A stretch of 64,000 bases of DNA from contig CP142457.1 in the NCBI GenBank assembly GCA_038049695.1, forward strand, positions 57,470,501 through 57,534,500. The letters are read 5' to 3'. The DNA is from Cinnamomum chago (lineage: Eukaryota > Streptophyta > Magnoliopsida > Laurales > Lauraceae). Position 1 is the first letter of the stretch; each line of letters opens with the position of its first letter. This document shows, in pieces, positions 35,001 through 46,769 of the stretch. The position numbers and the translations under genes are program-made. The notes under the pieces are model-generated. The model was given only the letters and a program-made list of their open reading frames with translations. It was not told the origin of the DNA and did not search any database.

Positions 35001-36386
35001 CTATACTGGACCATCAAATAATCTCCCCTTAATGTAAATGATTAACCAACCCTTGGTAGTAAACCTAATACTCAGAATTTGTTGGTCCCCCTCTATATCT
35101 CCATCTTTAGATAAAGCCTCTTTACCATGATTTCCTAGGTGTTCAATTAGAAGTACACATACCTTACTTGACCAGAGCCGGTTGCACATTGGAAGGTGCT
35201 CATTGTTGCTATGAGGTTGTGGATTCAAGTCATGTTTACCAAAAGAAAAGAAAAGGTTATTATCAATATTAAGGACTTGTCTCCAAATTGCAGTTATCTT
35301 TCAACTAGGGCTCTTGGGATATACAATGAATACCTGGTATGAAATGCACTTGTAGTTCTATAAAAGAAGAAAGAAATGCTTTCATATGAAATGTGTTGAA
35401 AAGAAGTCAGCAACCATGCACATATACTAAAAAAAAAAAAACATTTCCCTCTCCAACTGGACCTTGTAGCATTGGAGGAAAATGGGCGTACCTTCTGAAA
35501 GTTGCATCATTTGTGTGTTCCAAAAAGGCCCCTTAGATCTGAAATGAACTAAAAAAAAAACATTTCCCTCTGCAACTGGACCTTGTAGCATTGGAGGAAA
35601 ATGGGCGTACCTTCTGAAAGTTGCATCATTTGTGTGTTCCAAAAAGGCCCCTTAGACCTGAAATGAACTCAATTTCAATCAGATCACGTCATGCTCTCTT
35701 CTGTAACCACAAGAATATGTTGTTACCATTTATTTGGCCATTTCATCTGTTTGAATGTTCTCCTGTGTGCATTCAGCAAAGTACTCATGCAGTCCAGTTC
35801 ATGGGGCCCACTTAAATGTTTCCTTAAGCAGTGGGTATGGGATAGATCGAAGGTTCTCCAAATGAACAAGGGTCTTGAAAAAATTATATCATCCCCGTGA
35901 GATCATCTTAGCCCTTGATTTAACCGTCTTAAAATAATTAAAGTGGTCTTTTAACCATAGTTTTATTTGAGATTCAATCCAATCGTGGGTAAAGATTTGA
36001 TGAGATTAAATTTGGGCTTGGTACAACATCATGAGGGGATGGATGAGACTGTGAAAGGGCCTGGATTGATCAAAGGTGGGCTCAAGTGGGCCCTATGAAG
36101 TTCGACTGCAAGGTTTGTTGCTCGCTGGAGAACATTTCTCCTGAACTGAAGCTTGCCATTTTGTGATTTTACACAGCCTTGTTCTAGATGAGGTATTGAC
36201 AATACGTATAATTTCCCTACTGTTTTGCAGAGTCCTGATGGATTTACTGTGGCATCTGCTGCAGCAGATGAAACATTAAGATTTTGGCAGGTCTTTGGGT
36301 CCCCAGAATCTACAAACGTATCTAGAAGAAGCACCAAGAAAGGAGAGCCCGGTTTTGCACTGAGCAGTTATGCAACTATAAGATAA
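32036..36386 (+). CDS. CDC20: CDC20, WD40 activator of the anaphase-promoting complex
   Basis: Seven exons: 32036-32140, 32251-32358, 32884-33069, 33159-33428, 33517-33619, 34391-34854, 36231-36386; 463 residues, all junctions GT-AG and in frame. CDC20 recruits substrates to the APC/C ubiquitin ligase in mitosis. The C-box DRFIPVR is at residues 37-43, followed by MDFDIARF (MDFDYA in Arabidopsis CDC20), EAYRKQLA and a KILR-like [10 protein letters not shown]. The WD40 propeller fills about 134-440, with [58 protein letters not shown] and [19 protein letters not shown]. The protein ends in Ile-Arg, the IR tail that docks on APC3. The start is the first ATG giving an in-frame path into the C-box exon; a methionine at 32281 would lose the C-box and is less likely. 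CDC20 was preferred over the related CDH1/FZR group on the [12 protein letters not shown] and [10 protein letters not shown] segments. Confidence 0.93.
35441..35672. repeat. Tandem duplication, period 119 bp, in CDC20 intron 6
   Basis: Two nearly identical copies starting ACATTTCCCTCT (35441 and 35560) and ending GAAATGAACT. The only clear differences are in the A-run and single substitutions, so the duplication looks recent. Confidence 0.9.
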
Positions 36387-36878
36387 CATGCTGCCTAGAT
36401 GAGATCCACAGCTCTTCCTTTCAGGTGACAAAGGAGATGCATACTTAATATGTATTTCTGCAGATTCAATTGTAAGAGTTGAAGTTATATGCAGTGACAA
36501 TACACTTCCCTTCCCTTTCTTTTTCATTTTTAATCCCAACTTTTTGTTAGTGTCCCACATGTTTGAAATACTCGAGGTTGTCATAAAAATTTCAAACCGA
36601 AAAAAAAGCATCTAAATGAAAATGCACATTTTGGAAAGATAATTTTGCAATATTTTAGTCATATATTGGAGTGTGCAACGAGCAATTGAAATCTAATGGT
36701 GTTGTCTTGTCACTACACATTTCCCTCCATCACTACCATTTCTCCTGCACTAACTATGCAGCTCTCCATCTATGTTGTTTTCTTTTACCGTCTTTCACTA
36801 ATGAATATGTGGTGTCCCTTTCTTTATCTCCTTGCAATTGCCACATCTCCACTACTCCATTACACTTGCAATTGCCAC

Positions 36879-36881
<3 letters not shown>

Positions 36882-36922
<41 letters not shown>
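36882..36922. repeat. (GA)n microsatellite
   Basis: About 20 GA units, flanked by a short inverted repeat: CAATTGCCACAT before it and ATGTGGCAATTTCAATTG after it. Confidence 0.95.
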
Positions 36923-36925
<3 letters not shown>

Positions 36926-37439
36926 TGGCAATTTCAATTGAAAAGTGTTTGGATTGCACTTTCTCAATGTCGTGTGTTGTGTTTCAATTTTTCCCAAATA
37001 GGTTACCGGATAAGGAGAAATGGCAAAGAAAATGGAACTGGAGAAAACTATAGACAATTCAAATTTGCAGTGCAATTAGTTTTCTTCACTCCCCGTTTTT
37101 GTTCTGACGACTTCTGGCCATCAAAAAATGCAAGAATCGAAATAGTAAGTGGAATGAAAAAAATATTCATGAAGAAATGACAAACCTTACTTGTTTGATA
37201 GAAAGAATTGAGGAATTCTCATCAGGAAAATCTCTACTACTTTGATGCAATTGAATTCCTAGGAATTCAAGACTGCATTTTTATAAGTGGTTAAAAATGA
37301 TGGATGAAAGGTGAATATAACAGCGAGGGGTATCACAGTCGGGTAAGACCACAGCTTAAGAACTGAGATTGTGGTTTTTAACTCGCGCTCTCTCCCGGGA
37401 GCTACTTGCCCAGGCAAATGTTTGACTTAACTGGGCTGT

Positions 37440-37705
37440 GGGGGGGGGGGGGGGGGGGGGGGGGGAAGGGAATTTATATGGCTAGGTCGGTTCTTTAAGA
37501 GGCCAGACAAAATGACCATTAAAAGTAATGACCATTAAAAGTCTTAGATGTGCTAGTTGGGACATGGATGAGCTAGTTGGGACATGGGTGTATTTGGGGG
37601 GGGGGGGGACTTGGACTTTATATGGCTAGGTCGGTTCTTTAAGAGGCCAGACAAAATGACCATTAAAAGTCTTAGATGAGCTAGTTGGGACATGGGTGTA
37701 TGAGT
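37440..37705. repeat. Poly(G) tracts and direct duplication
   Basis: A run of 26 G at 37440-37465 and a second of 13 G at 37596-37608. Each is followed by a copy of the same segment (TATATGGCTAGGTCGGTTCT...GACCATTAAAAG), so the G-run plus downstream unit was duplicated. The first copy has a further local duplication of AATGACCATTAAAAG, and GAGCTAGTTGGGACATGG is repeated too. Confidence 0.9.
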
Positions 37706-37709
37706 GGAG

Positions 37710-38995
37710 GTCTGTATGTTCGAGGCTCCAATGTAGCAAATAAAATAAAAAAGAACCTTTCCTCTAATGGAAATTGCATGAGAAGGCTGAGAAACGAATG
37801 CCCAGCCCTCACCCTGCTAATTCAAATCCTAGAAAAGTCAATGTCTTATATTAATATCCATCACCCAGTACGACCTCATTTGACTCTGCATATGTAGAAT
37901 TCAATTCCTATGTAGTATGTGCAAACAACCGGATAGCCAAGAGAAGAGGGGAAATACAAGGAAAAATGGCCTCCAACAATAAGCCCTTCGGTCCGATGTA
38001 CGGTTGGATCATGCGAATCAGGCCACATCTGAAAAATGGGTGATCTGTATAGCTGTGAAATTTGAAAATGCAACTCATATCCATAAGGTCCATCATGTCA
38101 TCGATCCAAAATGGATGAAACCATGGGCCTACCTCTGATGGTATCACCCCTAATAAAGCATCCAAAATTAGAATATCTACTAGTATCTGAACATATATTC
38201 CTCATAAAAAAGCACAATGCTTTCCATGCCAACAAATCCTTCTAAAAAACAAAATTGACTTAGTATATAATTCACTAGCAAAACCATGTAGATCGATGAG
38301 AGGGAGATGGAGTGGCTTTAAAGCTCAGCAAGCGCTCGCTTAACAACCACCACCTGTCTATTAGCACAATTGATTGTGAATGTGTGATAACCTTAACGTC
38401 TCATCTAACTCCCACACCAACTGTTATCTTCTGATTTTGATTTGAAGGGATGGTGGGGCAATCAGCAGCTTCCTTCCATTGATGATTTCTTTCGTTTCTA
38501 ATTTCTTGTGTAACTAGTTTTTCTTGATGAGGAGAGGAGACAATATTCGCCGATGCTTCCTATTTCACCTAAACTTCAGTTGGTAGGAGTAGGAGGGATA
38601 TCATACAAACGTACAACCCTTGATTTGAGCTGAGTTTTTAAATCATTGTTCCAATTAAGAAGGTTAGCTTTAACATATAAGGAAGAATATTATCCTATAA
38701 GCACTTGGGCCCCTTTTTGATGAGTGCAGCTCCTGTGAACCGGCTTTTTGACCAATTTTACCTTCATTAATGAATCTTTCCTATCCATTGGATTAAATCT
38801 CGATACAAGAAAAAAATTACAATGAAGGCACCATTAATCTTTAAAATTGTTAAATTAAGGGCTAAAATACTCTTGTCCTCGTATAAGAGATTTTTCATCT
38901 CGCCTCCTCTCGTTGACGCACATGTATCTAAATGGGCCTCATGAGTTTGACTCGTATTAGCAACATGAGTGAGTATGCCCTCCTCCTCCCATTGA
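37710..38995. other. Intergenic DNA, nothing recognised
   Basis: No coding segment or element boundary seen. Confidence 0.5.
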
Positions 38996-39007
38996 TAGAT
39001 AAACATG

Positions 39008-39502
39008 CAGAGGCAGAACTACATTGAGGCCCGGGGGGGCCTTGGCCCTGGCCCGACCACCCTCCCAGCCTTTAGAAAATTCTTTTAAAACACCAAAATG
39101 GGACCCCCCCTAGGTTTTTGTAAGGGCATCAATGGCTTGTCCTTCAAACAAAATCACTTTGTCCACCATTAACACAACAAAAAACCATTTGGCTACAGAA
39201 GAATAGAGAAGTAAGAAGTTAAAAACCACAGGTCCACAGCCACTTCCTATAAGGGAACTCAACTGATGACCTTTGCAAGTTAGAGGACGAGAAATTTGTA
39301 AAGAGGTGAGTGCGCCTTAACACTGTCATGGTTCAGAAATTTGATGTTCACCTAAAGAAAACCTTACTTGTTGATGTTCACAAAAGAATCACTCTCTGCT
39401 TGAGTTTTTACCCCTATATTTATTTTAGGTGCAAAGTAATTGGTGAAATAAAATTTTATTCAAGTTTTGGCCTCCCAAGATGAAATCCTGGCTCTGCCCC
39501 CG
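39008..39502. mobile_element. Non-autonomous hAT-type element with 8-bp target duplication
   Basis: 495 bp between two copies of TAAACATG (39000-39007 and 39503-39510). The ends, CAGAGGCAGAACTACA on the left and CGGGGGCAGAGCCAGGATTT as read inward from the right, fit the CAG.GGCGGAGCCAGGATTT type common in plant hAT elements. The terminal CG in place of TG on the right suggests decay. No transposase frame inside. Confidence 0.8.
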
Positions 39503-39514
39503 TAAACATGTACA

Positions 39515-40970
39515 GTTGAGTGGGCCCCACAAGATGGACTCATAATAGCAACATGAAGTTTGTCGGCAGGAGAAGATGTTCGTTAAATGGTTTACTAGCA
39601 GCTCGTTACAGATGCATTGGTTGATTTCGTATGAATTGGGAATATGGAATAGCAATTTGGAGCTGACGGGGATCACGTCGCAAGTGCCGAGGATTTACTG
39701 AAAGCGACAAAACGTGATTTAGTGGGGAAGGGTGGGGACCACATGCTAGCTTCCCTGTCGCTATCTGACAGCTGTACTAGTGTCCCCACCTGACTCAGCC
39801 AGACGAACTCAGACCTACCCAACCTCTTGTTTGCTCCGCACGCCGTTTAAATCCAGCCGGGTCGTCAGCTCACTCGCCTCTACTCGACTCCATGCGACTC
39901 GCACTGTCTCTTGACTTTTAGGCCAATCGAACTCAAAATACATTTACCAATCAGATTAGATTTTTTTAGTGGTCTTACATATGGTGATCATAAGTGGACC
40001 ATTCATGATCTGTCACGTCATGCTGGCCGTGTACGATACATAATAGGCTGTCCACGGTGACCTAACGGACTGTAAAGAGTCCACTCACTGTAAGTTTTTC
40101 CTTCACGAGATCCGGACTCACCTCGTACTATGACAGTGAGATTTGGCCCACCTAATCTATGGCCAGATCTATTCATCCCTCTATCCGTCTCTTAAGTTCC
40201 CAAGCACCAGTGTGGGCACTGGGGGATGGTTTTCTAGAAAGGAAGGTCACATGCTCTTATCTATTGAGAGGAGTGCATGCCTTATACATAACAGGGGGAT
40301 AGATTTTTATATAAAAGAGAGGTCCGTCTCCGTCATATACTATCGATTAGAGAGGGGTCCCTTATTATACGTAAGGAGACATTTTTAGGTAACTTTAACT
40401 TTATATATAACATAAAGTATAAGAATAGTTTTAGTAAGAATCATGAGAGAGAACATTAGGTTGCGGTGTTGGGTGTGACACGTTTTTCCTGTGTAAAAGG
40501 AAAACTTGAACTAATTTTTTTCTTTATGGAGATGATTTTAATATTCTATTGGAAAGGTAGGAATATAGGTTTCTGATGTCTCCTATGAAACATAAATACC
40601 CTAGGGTAAAATTCTCTTGTTGCACGTACAAGTCCTATAGAAAGGATGGTGAAACATAGTGAGATAGAGTATAGACATAAATAAATTTTCGGTAGGGTAA
40701 AACATTTCTACCAAAAGAAAATAAAATAAAAATAAAAACAGTGTAAAACATGTGGTGTGAACTGTGTGTGAAATGTGAGTGAGAGAGATGCATCATTAAG
40801 AGGTAGACAGATTTTAGATGACTTTAAAGTTTTAAACACTACAAAAAAAAGTAATTTTTAATGGCAAAAAAGTGAGAGTTGCATGTTACTTAATTTCATT
40901 CACCCCTCAAGCCCTCACCTCATATCATTCACACCTTAGTTATTTATAATCCTTTGGTGGAGCCCATTTG
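39515..40970. other. Intergenic DNA, nothing recognised
   Basis: No coding segment supported on either strand. Confidence 0.5.
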
Positions 40971-41231
40971 ATCATGTTTCAAAATATTGGTCGATACCGA
41001 TTTATATCGGTGGATGTGAACCGATATCGGTCCATACTGGTATGAATTTTTGTTGCGATACCGGTATCGGTATTACAGGCAAAAAAACCCCCAAAATATC
41101 GGTTCATTTTGGTCTAGATAACCTAAATATTGGTATTACCGATATGGGTGTTTTTTTTTTACCTTTTCCCTTTTCTCCCATCTTTTTCTTATCTCCCCTC
41201 ATCTCCTTAGAGCAGCCACATCTCCATAGCT

Positions 41232-42358
41232 CATGGGCGGTGCCACATTGATCACAATGGGGTCAATTGACCCCATTGAGATTTGAAAAAATATTTAAAA
41301 ATAAAAAAAATTAATGTCATGAATTGAAATTTTGAGTTTGACCCCACTCAATTTAAGAGTTTCACACATACATTAGCCAACTTTACACATTTTCTTTGTT
41401 GCTGCGGTAGGAAACAAAAGTCACTATAAAATACCCACCGCCTAAGTTAATGGGCCAACTGTCTACCAAAAAAAATTTAATGGGCCCACATTGCTGATAT
41501 GCCCTCTAGCAACGAGTTTTTAAAACTTAAAGGAATTGGTGACATTGCTATAAAATTGGTTGAGATAAAGAAGGATATCGTATACCAATTATTTTTTATT
41601 TTTTATTTTTGCTTCTAAGATTGGCATTGATTTTACCAGTAGTAACCGCGACGGCAAAAAGAATTTTTTCAGTAATGAAGTATGTAAATAACAGGTTGTA
41701 TAATCGAATGGGAGATCAATGGATGAATGACCGTTTGGTCACATCTATTGAAAAGGATTTGGTTGCTAGTGTTGATAATGAAGCTATTATGTAACGATTT
41801 CTACACATGAAAACCTGCTGAGGGCAGCAGTAAGAGTTGATGTGTTTGGATTAAGAACTATTAGTAACAATGTATTAAATTTTCTCTCTGTTTTTTTTTT
41901 TAGAATTCATTATTATCTTTGTCGGATTATCGAAAATAGATTATTTGAGAATTTTATAATATATTTTTTAAATTATCGAAAGTAAATGGCAGATGTTGAT
42001 AAAGGGGAAAACAAGTTTATTTTTTTTTATAACATGGGAACCCGCCGACCCCCCTTGATAAAGGGGAAAACAAGTTTATTTATTTATTTATTTTTTATAA
42101 CATGGGAACCTGCCGACCCCCCTTTGGGAGATCATTGGTAAACTCACGGATACATAGAACCACCTACTAGCCCTGTGTATCGGGTAAGGTCTTAGGGATT
42201 CGAAGGCAAGACCTCCAGGTTAAAACTGGACTTCCTAACCACACGAACATTTTAAGTGTGGGTATTTTTTTTTAAGTGTGGGAAAACAAGTTTATTTGAT
42301 TTGTGGAAGATAAGTCTTTTGTTGACCCCACTAACTTGAATTCCTGGAGCCGCCACTG
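41232..42358 (+). mobile_element. hAT element, internally deleted, with 8-bp target duplication
   Basis: Flanked by exact CCATAGCT duplications (41224-41231 and 42359-42366). Terminal inverted repeats are CATGGGCGGTGCCAC on the left and CAGTGGCGGCTCCAGGAA as read inward on the right. It carries the C-terminal part of a hAT transposase and an internal tandem repeat of about 59 bp at 41997-42125. Length 1127 bp, so most of the transposase gene is lost. Confidence 0.88.
41498..41800 (+). pseudogene. hAT transposase fragment, C-terminal dimerisation region
   Basis: Reads DMPSSNEFLKLKGIGDIAIK and LVEIKKDIVYQLF, then after an AT-rich insertion LLRLALILPVVTATAKRIFS, VMKYVNNRLYNRMGDQWMND and LVTSIEKDLVASVDNEAIM. 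This is the conserved hAT C-terminal dimerisation segment (LALVLPVATATVER.FS.MK) found in plant zinc finger MYM-type/hAT proteins. It is only the last part of a much longer transposase, and the usual VER is AKR. Confidence 0.88.
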
Positions 42359-43123
42359 CCATAGCTCATTCATCTTGCATATTTTCAAATTCCAACACTA
42401 TTTCTTGAAGAAAACATTTTATTTGATAAGAGAAAATCAACTTAACTCCCTTATTACGTGTTTTTTATTTTTTATTTTTAGATAAAGCATAGAAATGAAT
42501 GAACAGTATTGTATTCTTCATTTAGAAGTTAGATTTACACACTTTCATGCTAGATCTACTCATATATATATATATATGATTTTGGGTGTTGAAAAATGGT
42601 TTTTTTTTATTTTCACTTCAAAAAAAATAATTATTGGAATATTTTTTTATACTAAATAGTAAATAGTAAATACTATTTTTTTATCATGAGCCAAAATAAT
42701 AGTTGCATTATATGAAACACTGGAGAAGATAGTAAACTGCGATACAGATAAGACTCATAACATAAGGTGACCTATATTTTGATTTATTGTTATTATTAAT
42801 GAGAAAAATATTTTTTCCAGCATTTTCTAATATTCTGAAAAATTTTCAATATTTTTACGAATTTTTATTGCTTAAAAAAATATTCACGCCGCGACGGACC
42901 GATTCCTATATCATATCAGTTTTTCAGCCCGGCTGATACCACGACCTAAACCGCGATTTTAAACCATGTGTTTGACTATGAATTCCTATGGAATCTATTG
43001 CAATAAAAATGAATTAGACAATAAAATGAATCTATATATCATGATTATATTGTTACAAGTAGTTTTCATGAGAATAACATGAGAAACCCAAAATAGTACT
43101 GCGAGCCCTTTGACAATGTGCAG

Positions 43124-43404
43124 TAGGGGTGCTCATGGGTCGAGCTAGCCTGAGCCTGATCTGGGCCTAGCCCACTTTCGGCCCGTGTAAGGAATGCATG
43201 TAATTTAATTTTATAATCCCCAAAAATTGCTCAAATGCCCACAAAAAGTGATAAAAAGCCCGGTTCGGCCCATCTCGATTGATTAAATGGGCAGGTTCAG
43301 GCTGAATTTTACAGCTGGTGTTGGGATTGGTCCGGCCGTGGGTCAATGTTTCTAAAGCCGGGCTAGGCCTGGATATACCTTAGCCCGGCTCATGAACAAC
43401 CCCA
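43124..43404. mobile_element. Short hAT-type MITE with 8-bp target duplication
   Basis: 281 bp between exact ATGTGCAG copies (43116-43123 and 43405-43412). The left end TAGGGGTGCTCATGGGTC pairs with the right end read inward, TGGGGTTGTTCATGAGCC. GC-rich arms, no coding capacity. Confidence 0.85.
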
Positions 43405-43414
43405 ATGTGCAGTA

Positions 43415-46058
43415 CCCTGTATACATGTACGTCTATCGTGTACAAATTCAAACCAGGAACGATCAATCAATCTCATTAGGTCCCAATTATTGGTTGTGTG
43501 TACCACACGTATGCTATATCCAAATTTCTTGTGAAAGTGAATAACGATAGTTACGCATAAAACACATGATCAATCTAATACATGTCTCATATTGGTGCAA
43601 GGCAATAATTTTAGACGTAAGTACCCCACCTTTAGCTTGTTGAGCTTTCAAAACTGATGAGCTCTTTGATAACCAATTCTGTGGTCCTCCGATTGATTTA
43701 AGATTATAACTTTGGATGTAACCCTTGTTGAGCTTTCAAAAGTCAAAACTGATGAGCTGTTCGATAGCAGACATTACTAATAATGACATTTGAGAAAACA
43801 AATTCCTCAAGGTGAACTTGATAACCAAAATTTGAGACAACGCAAAATCTTTGAATCATCTTAACTTACAAACACCTTCAAATGCTTCAAAAAGCTAAGG
43901 CGGATATATATATATATATATATCATTCATAAGATCATAACCCTTGATTTTATGATCTCAAAATTTAAATGATCCTATGTCTGATTTATTCTGAATTTAA
44001 CAGGGTGGGTTGAGCCTATTTTTATGTAAAAAATACACTTAGAATTTTGGTAATTAAATACCAGGTCCACCCTCTTTCTTTTACGGGCTTCAAATTAACT
44101 TTCACATGCCCATGATACCAGTGGTGGACCCAAGAATTCTTCCCATGTGGGGGGCAAACCTTCAGGGATTTTTAGAAATTTTGGGGGCCGAATTCATGTC
44201 ACTGACATGTCAAAACCGAATTTATGGTATTACCAAAGTTTAGGTAAATGCTGATTCTAGTGGTGCACATTGACATTCACATAAATGCAAGCCATCCGAT
44301 TTGTTTTAAGACATGGACGAACTATATATGATCATTTGCACTTAAAACATTTGATGTCTTCATATATAATGAAGGATTAGGATTAAGAATCGCCCAGCAT
44401 GTGCAAATTTCAGGTATTACTGCTTCTATAAGTTAACTGACTCGATCGAAGATTCGCAAGTTGGAGTGAATGAACTGTGCAACAATGGCCGCTCTACCTA
44501 ACCAACGATGGAAACACTATTTGAAATATTGTGTTCACATCTCATGTCACTTTCTTTTAACCTGAAATCAAGCGTTTTGGTGATTCTGGTGCTTCTTATG
44601 ATACATCGATGTGCCTCGTCGTCGTCATCATCATCATTATCATGATCAAGTTTGTGGGGATCATTAGCCCTGCATGACGCAAAAGATCCTCGAGGATCAC
44701 GCCATTTGCAAACACTCAAATCCATTAAACCTAGCCAACAGTCACACTTAAAGAGATGAAGTGGACAATCAGCAAAGTTCCTATCTTGATTGTCCATTTC
44801 GTGTCCAAATTAGATAACTGAAAACTATATATGGACATGTTAAGGCCATGAGAGGATTCTGTGCTGTGCAGATCTCCAATTTTATATGTGGGAGAAATCC
44901 TGCATTCCTACATTTTCTATAAGAAAAAGAAACCCTCTCTATTAAAGGAAAACCATTCAATGATTTTTTTTTTCATTTTGGCATGGAAAATATTTCCACC
45001 AAACTAAATAGAATAGCGGGTTTCATGAAAATCAGAACAATTTTTCACTCTATTGCAAAATCTTTTGTTGCACAAATGCATCCAATGGGATGTTTGTGTT
45101 AATGGCTAATTCACAATGGGATGTTTGTTTGCAACATATATATATATGTTACACATGCATAATCCCATTTGTTTGCTTTTACAACTCAATAGTAAAAAAA
45201 AAAAAAAACACTAATTTTACCTTTCAAAATTAGGGAGGTATTCTACCTAGCACAGAAACAGTTTTACACCCTTAATTATGAGATTTTGCTTTTGGGGATG
45301 GTTTAGTCCCATAGGTAGTCATCCAGCCAAGGTATCGGAAATAATTTCTTTATAGTATCTTGAGCTTCAATATTTACAGTAGTTTCAATTCTATGTACAA
45401 GTCCACTAAATTCACCTCTCCATATATTGTGTCTTGTTTATATAAGAAACATTAACAGATGGTAATAGTGGTTGTCTCGAAACCATTGGCTAATAAATTC
45501 AGGCTCTGTATAAACACCTTGGCTTTGATTAGTCACAAGATGTGGCCATGCCTTGCAGGGATAAACACCTACAAGTATAATAATCTTCTCGTAACTCTAT
45601 AAGTTTTGTAGATTAGTGTCTATGTAGGTCATTGGAAAAACACGCTATTGAGTTGGCACATGGCCAATAGAATCAAATATAATTAGGTTAATCTACAAGT
45701 ATCTATGCAATTAAACAATTGAAATTAGTATAGGTTTGGAAGTAAACACGTACGGTCAATCCATATGGATAGTTTTTTTTTTTCTTCTTCTTCTTCTTCT
45801 TCTTTTCTTTCTTCGCTTTGTAGGCTATTATTTTTAGAATTGGAGTTATCCTATAAGTAACTCTTTCATTGGGAGCTCATTAGAACCATCCATGGAAAGT
45901 ATAGTATTGCTTTTAAAAATGGAGCATCTGGGTCACATGCTCCATTCTTATGGTTCTCATTTGAGGTGATAGGTTAGGTTAGCGAGTGAGTCATTTCCTT
46001 GTTTTGCAAAATCCACGGAAAGAGTTTATCTTGTTTGTTACAATTGTTTTGTTATTTT

Positions 46059-46098
<40 letters not shown>

Positions 46099-46750
46099 TG
46101 CTTGTGTGTTTGGCATGCATGGATTAAAGGTAAGCCAAATATCACAGTGATAAAAGAATCCTAATCAAGGGGCATTCAATGGTTACGGCTGGCCCGAGCC
46201 CTTAATCATATTTGGGCATGGGCTGGGCTCCTTAACAATTGGTTCAGATAATTAGGCATCAATATTGGTCACATGACTAAAATAGAGCCCAAAGCCAACC
46301 TATTGCATCCTAATCTAAAATTTCAAGCCTTAATGTTTGTGGCTTTAATTATTCCACTGGTGGATTAAGAAAGTAAACAATCTCAATGTCAAAGTTAGGC
46401 TATATATATGATTTTGATGTGAAGGGATTCAATTAATCATAGGTGAAAATGGAAAATAAGACACAAAATGATGGTAGGTACGGTTGAAAGGATAATTGAC
46501 GCTGAGAGAGCATGACACAAATAGACTAGAATCAATCAAATGTGGGTGCACATTTGCGTTGGGCTCTGGCTGTGGCCTCAAGTGCCCCCTCTTGGATCCT
46601 ACCATTAAGAAGGCTTGGGCCTGTCTAGGCTCAAGAATTTATTGTGACAACGTCGAAGCATTAGTATAAGAAACCTTAATGGGAGAGAATTACCCTAATG
46701 CAGACTCTTCTTCAAAACTACATTTTGAGGATATTTATTCATTAATTCCA
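43415..46750. other. Intergenic DNA without a recognised gene
   Basis: It contains AT dinucleotide runs near 43906-43922, a (GT)n-(GA)n compound microsatellite at 46062-46099 and a possible single hAT-like end CAGTGGTGGACCCAAG at about 44121. A 99-residue minus-strand frame at 44498-44797 with an Asp run resembles no family I know. Confidence 0.5.
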
Positions 46751-46769
46751 AGGGGTTGACGAGTGTTCA

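Larger units (their letters stand above)
40975..42968. mobile_element. Possible large MITE-like element hosting a hAT insertion
   Basis: Left end CATGTTTCAAAATATTGG (about 40973-40990) and the reverse complement of the right end CATGGTTTAAAATCGCGG (about 42951-42968) match at 13 of 18 positions. Both ends are followed by GATACCG/GGTATC-type sequence. Subtracting the hAT element inside leaves about 860 bp. No transposase frame and no clear target duplication, so this is a tentative call. Confidence 0.4.

Noticed and set aside
44121..44260. Fifth hAT element starting CAGTGGTGGACCC
   Set aside because: No matching opposite end and no second copy of the flanking CATGATAC could be found.
44498..44797. 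99-residue minus-strand ORF with an Asp run
   Set aside because: The Asp run comes from a GAT/GAC simple repeat and nothing else is recognisable.
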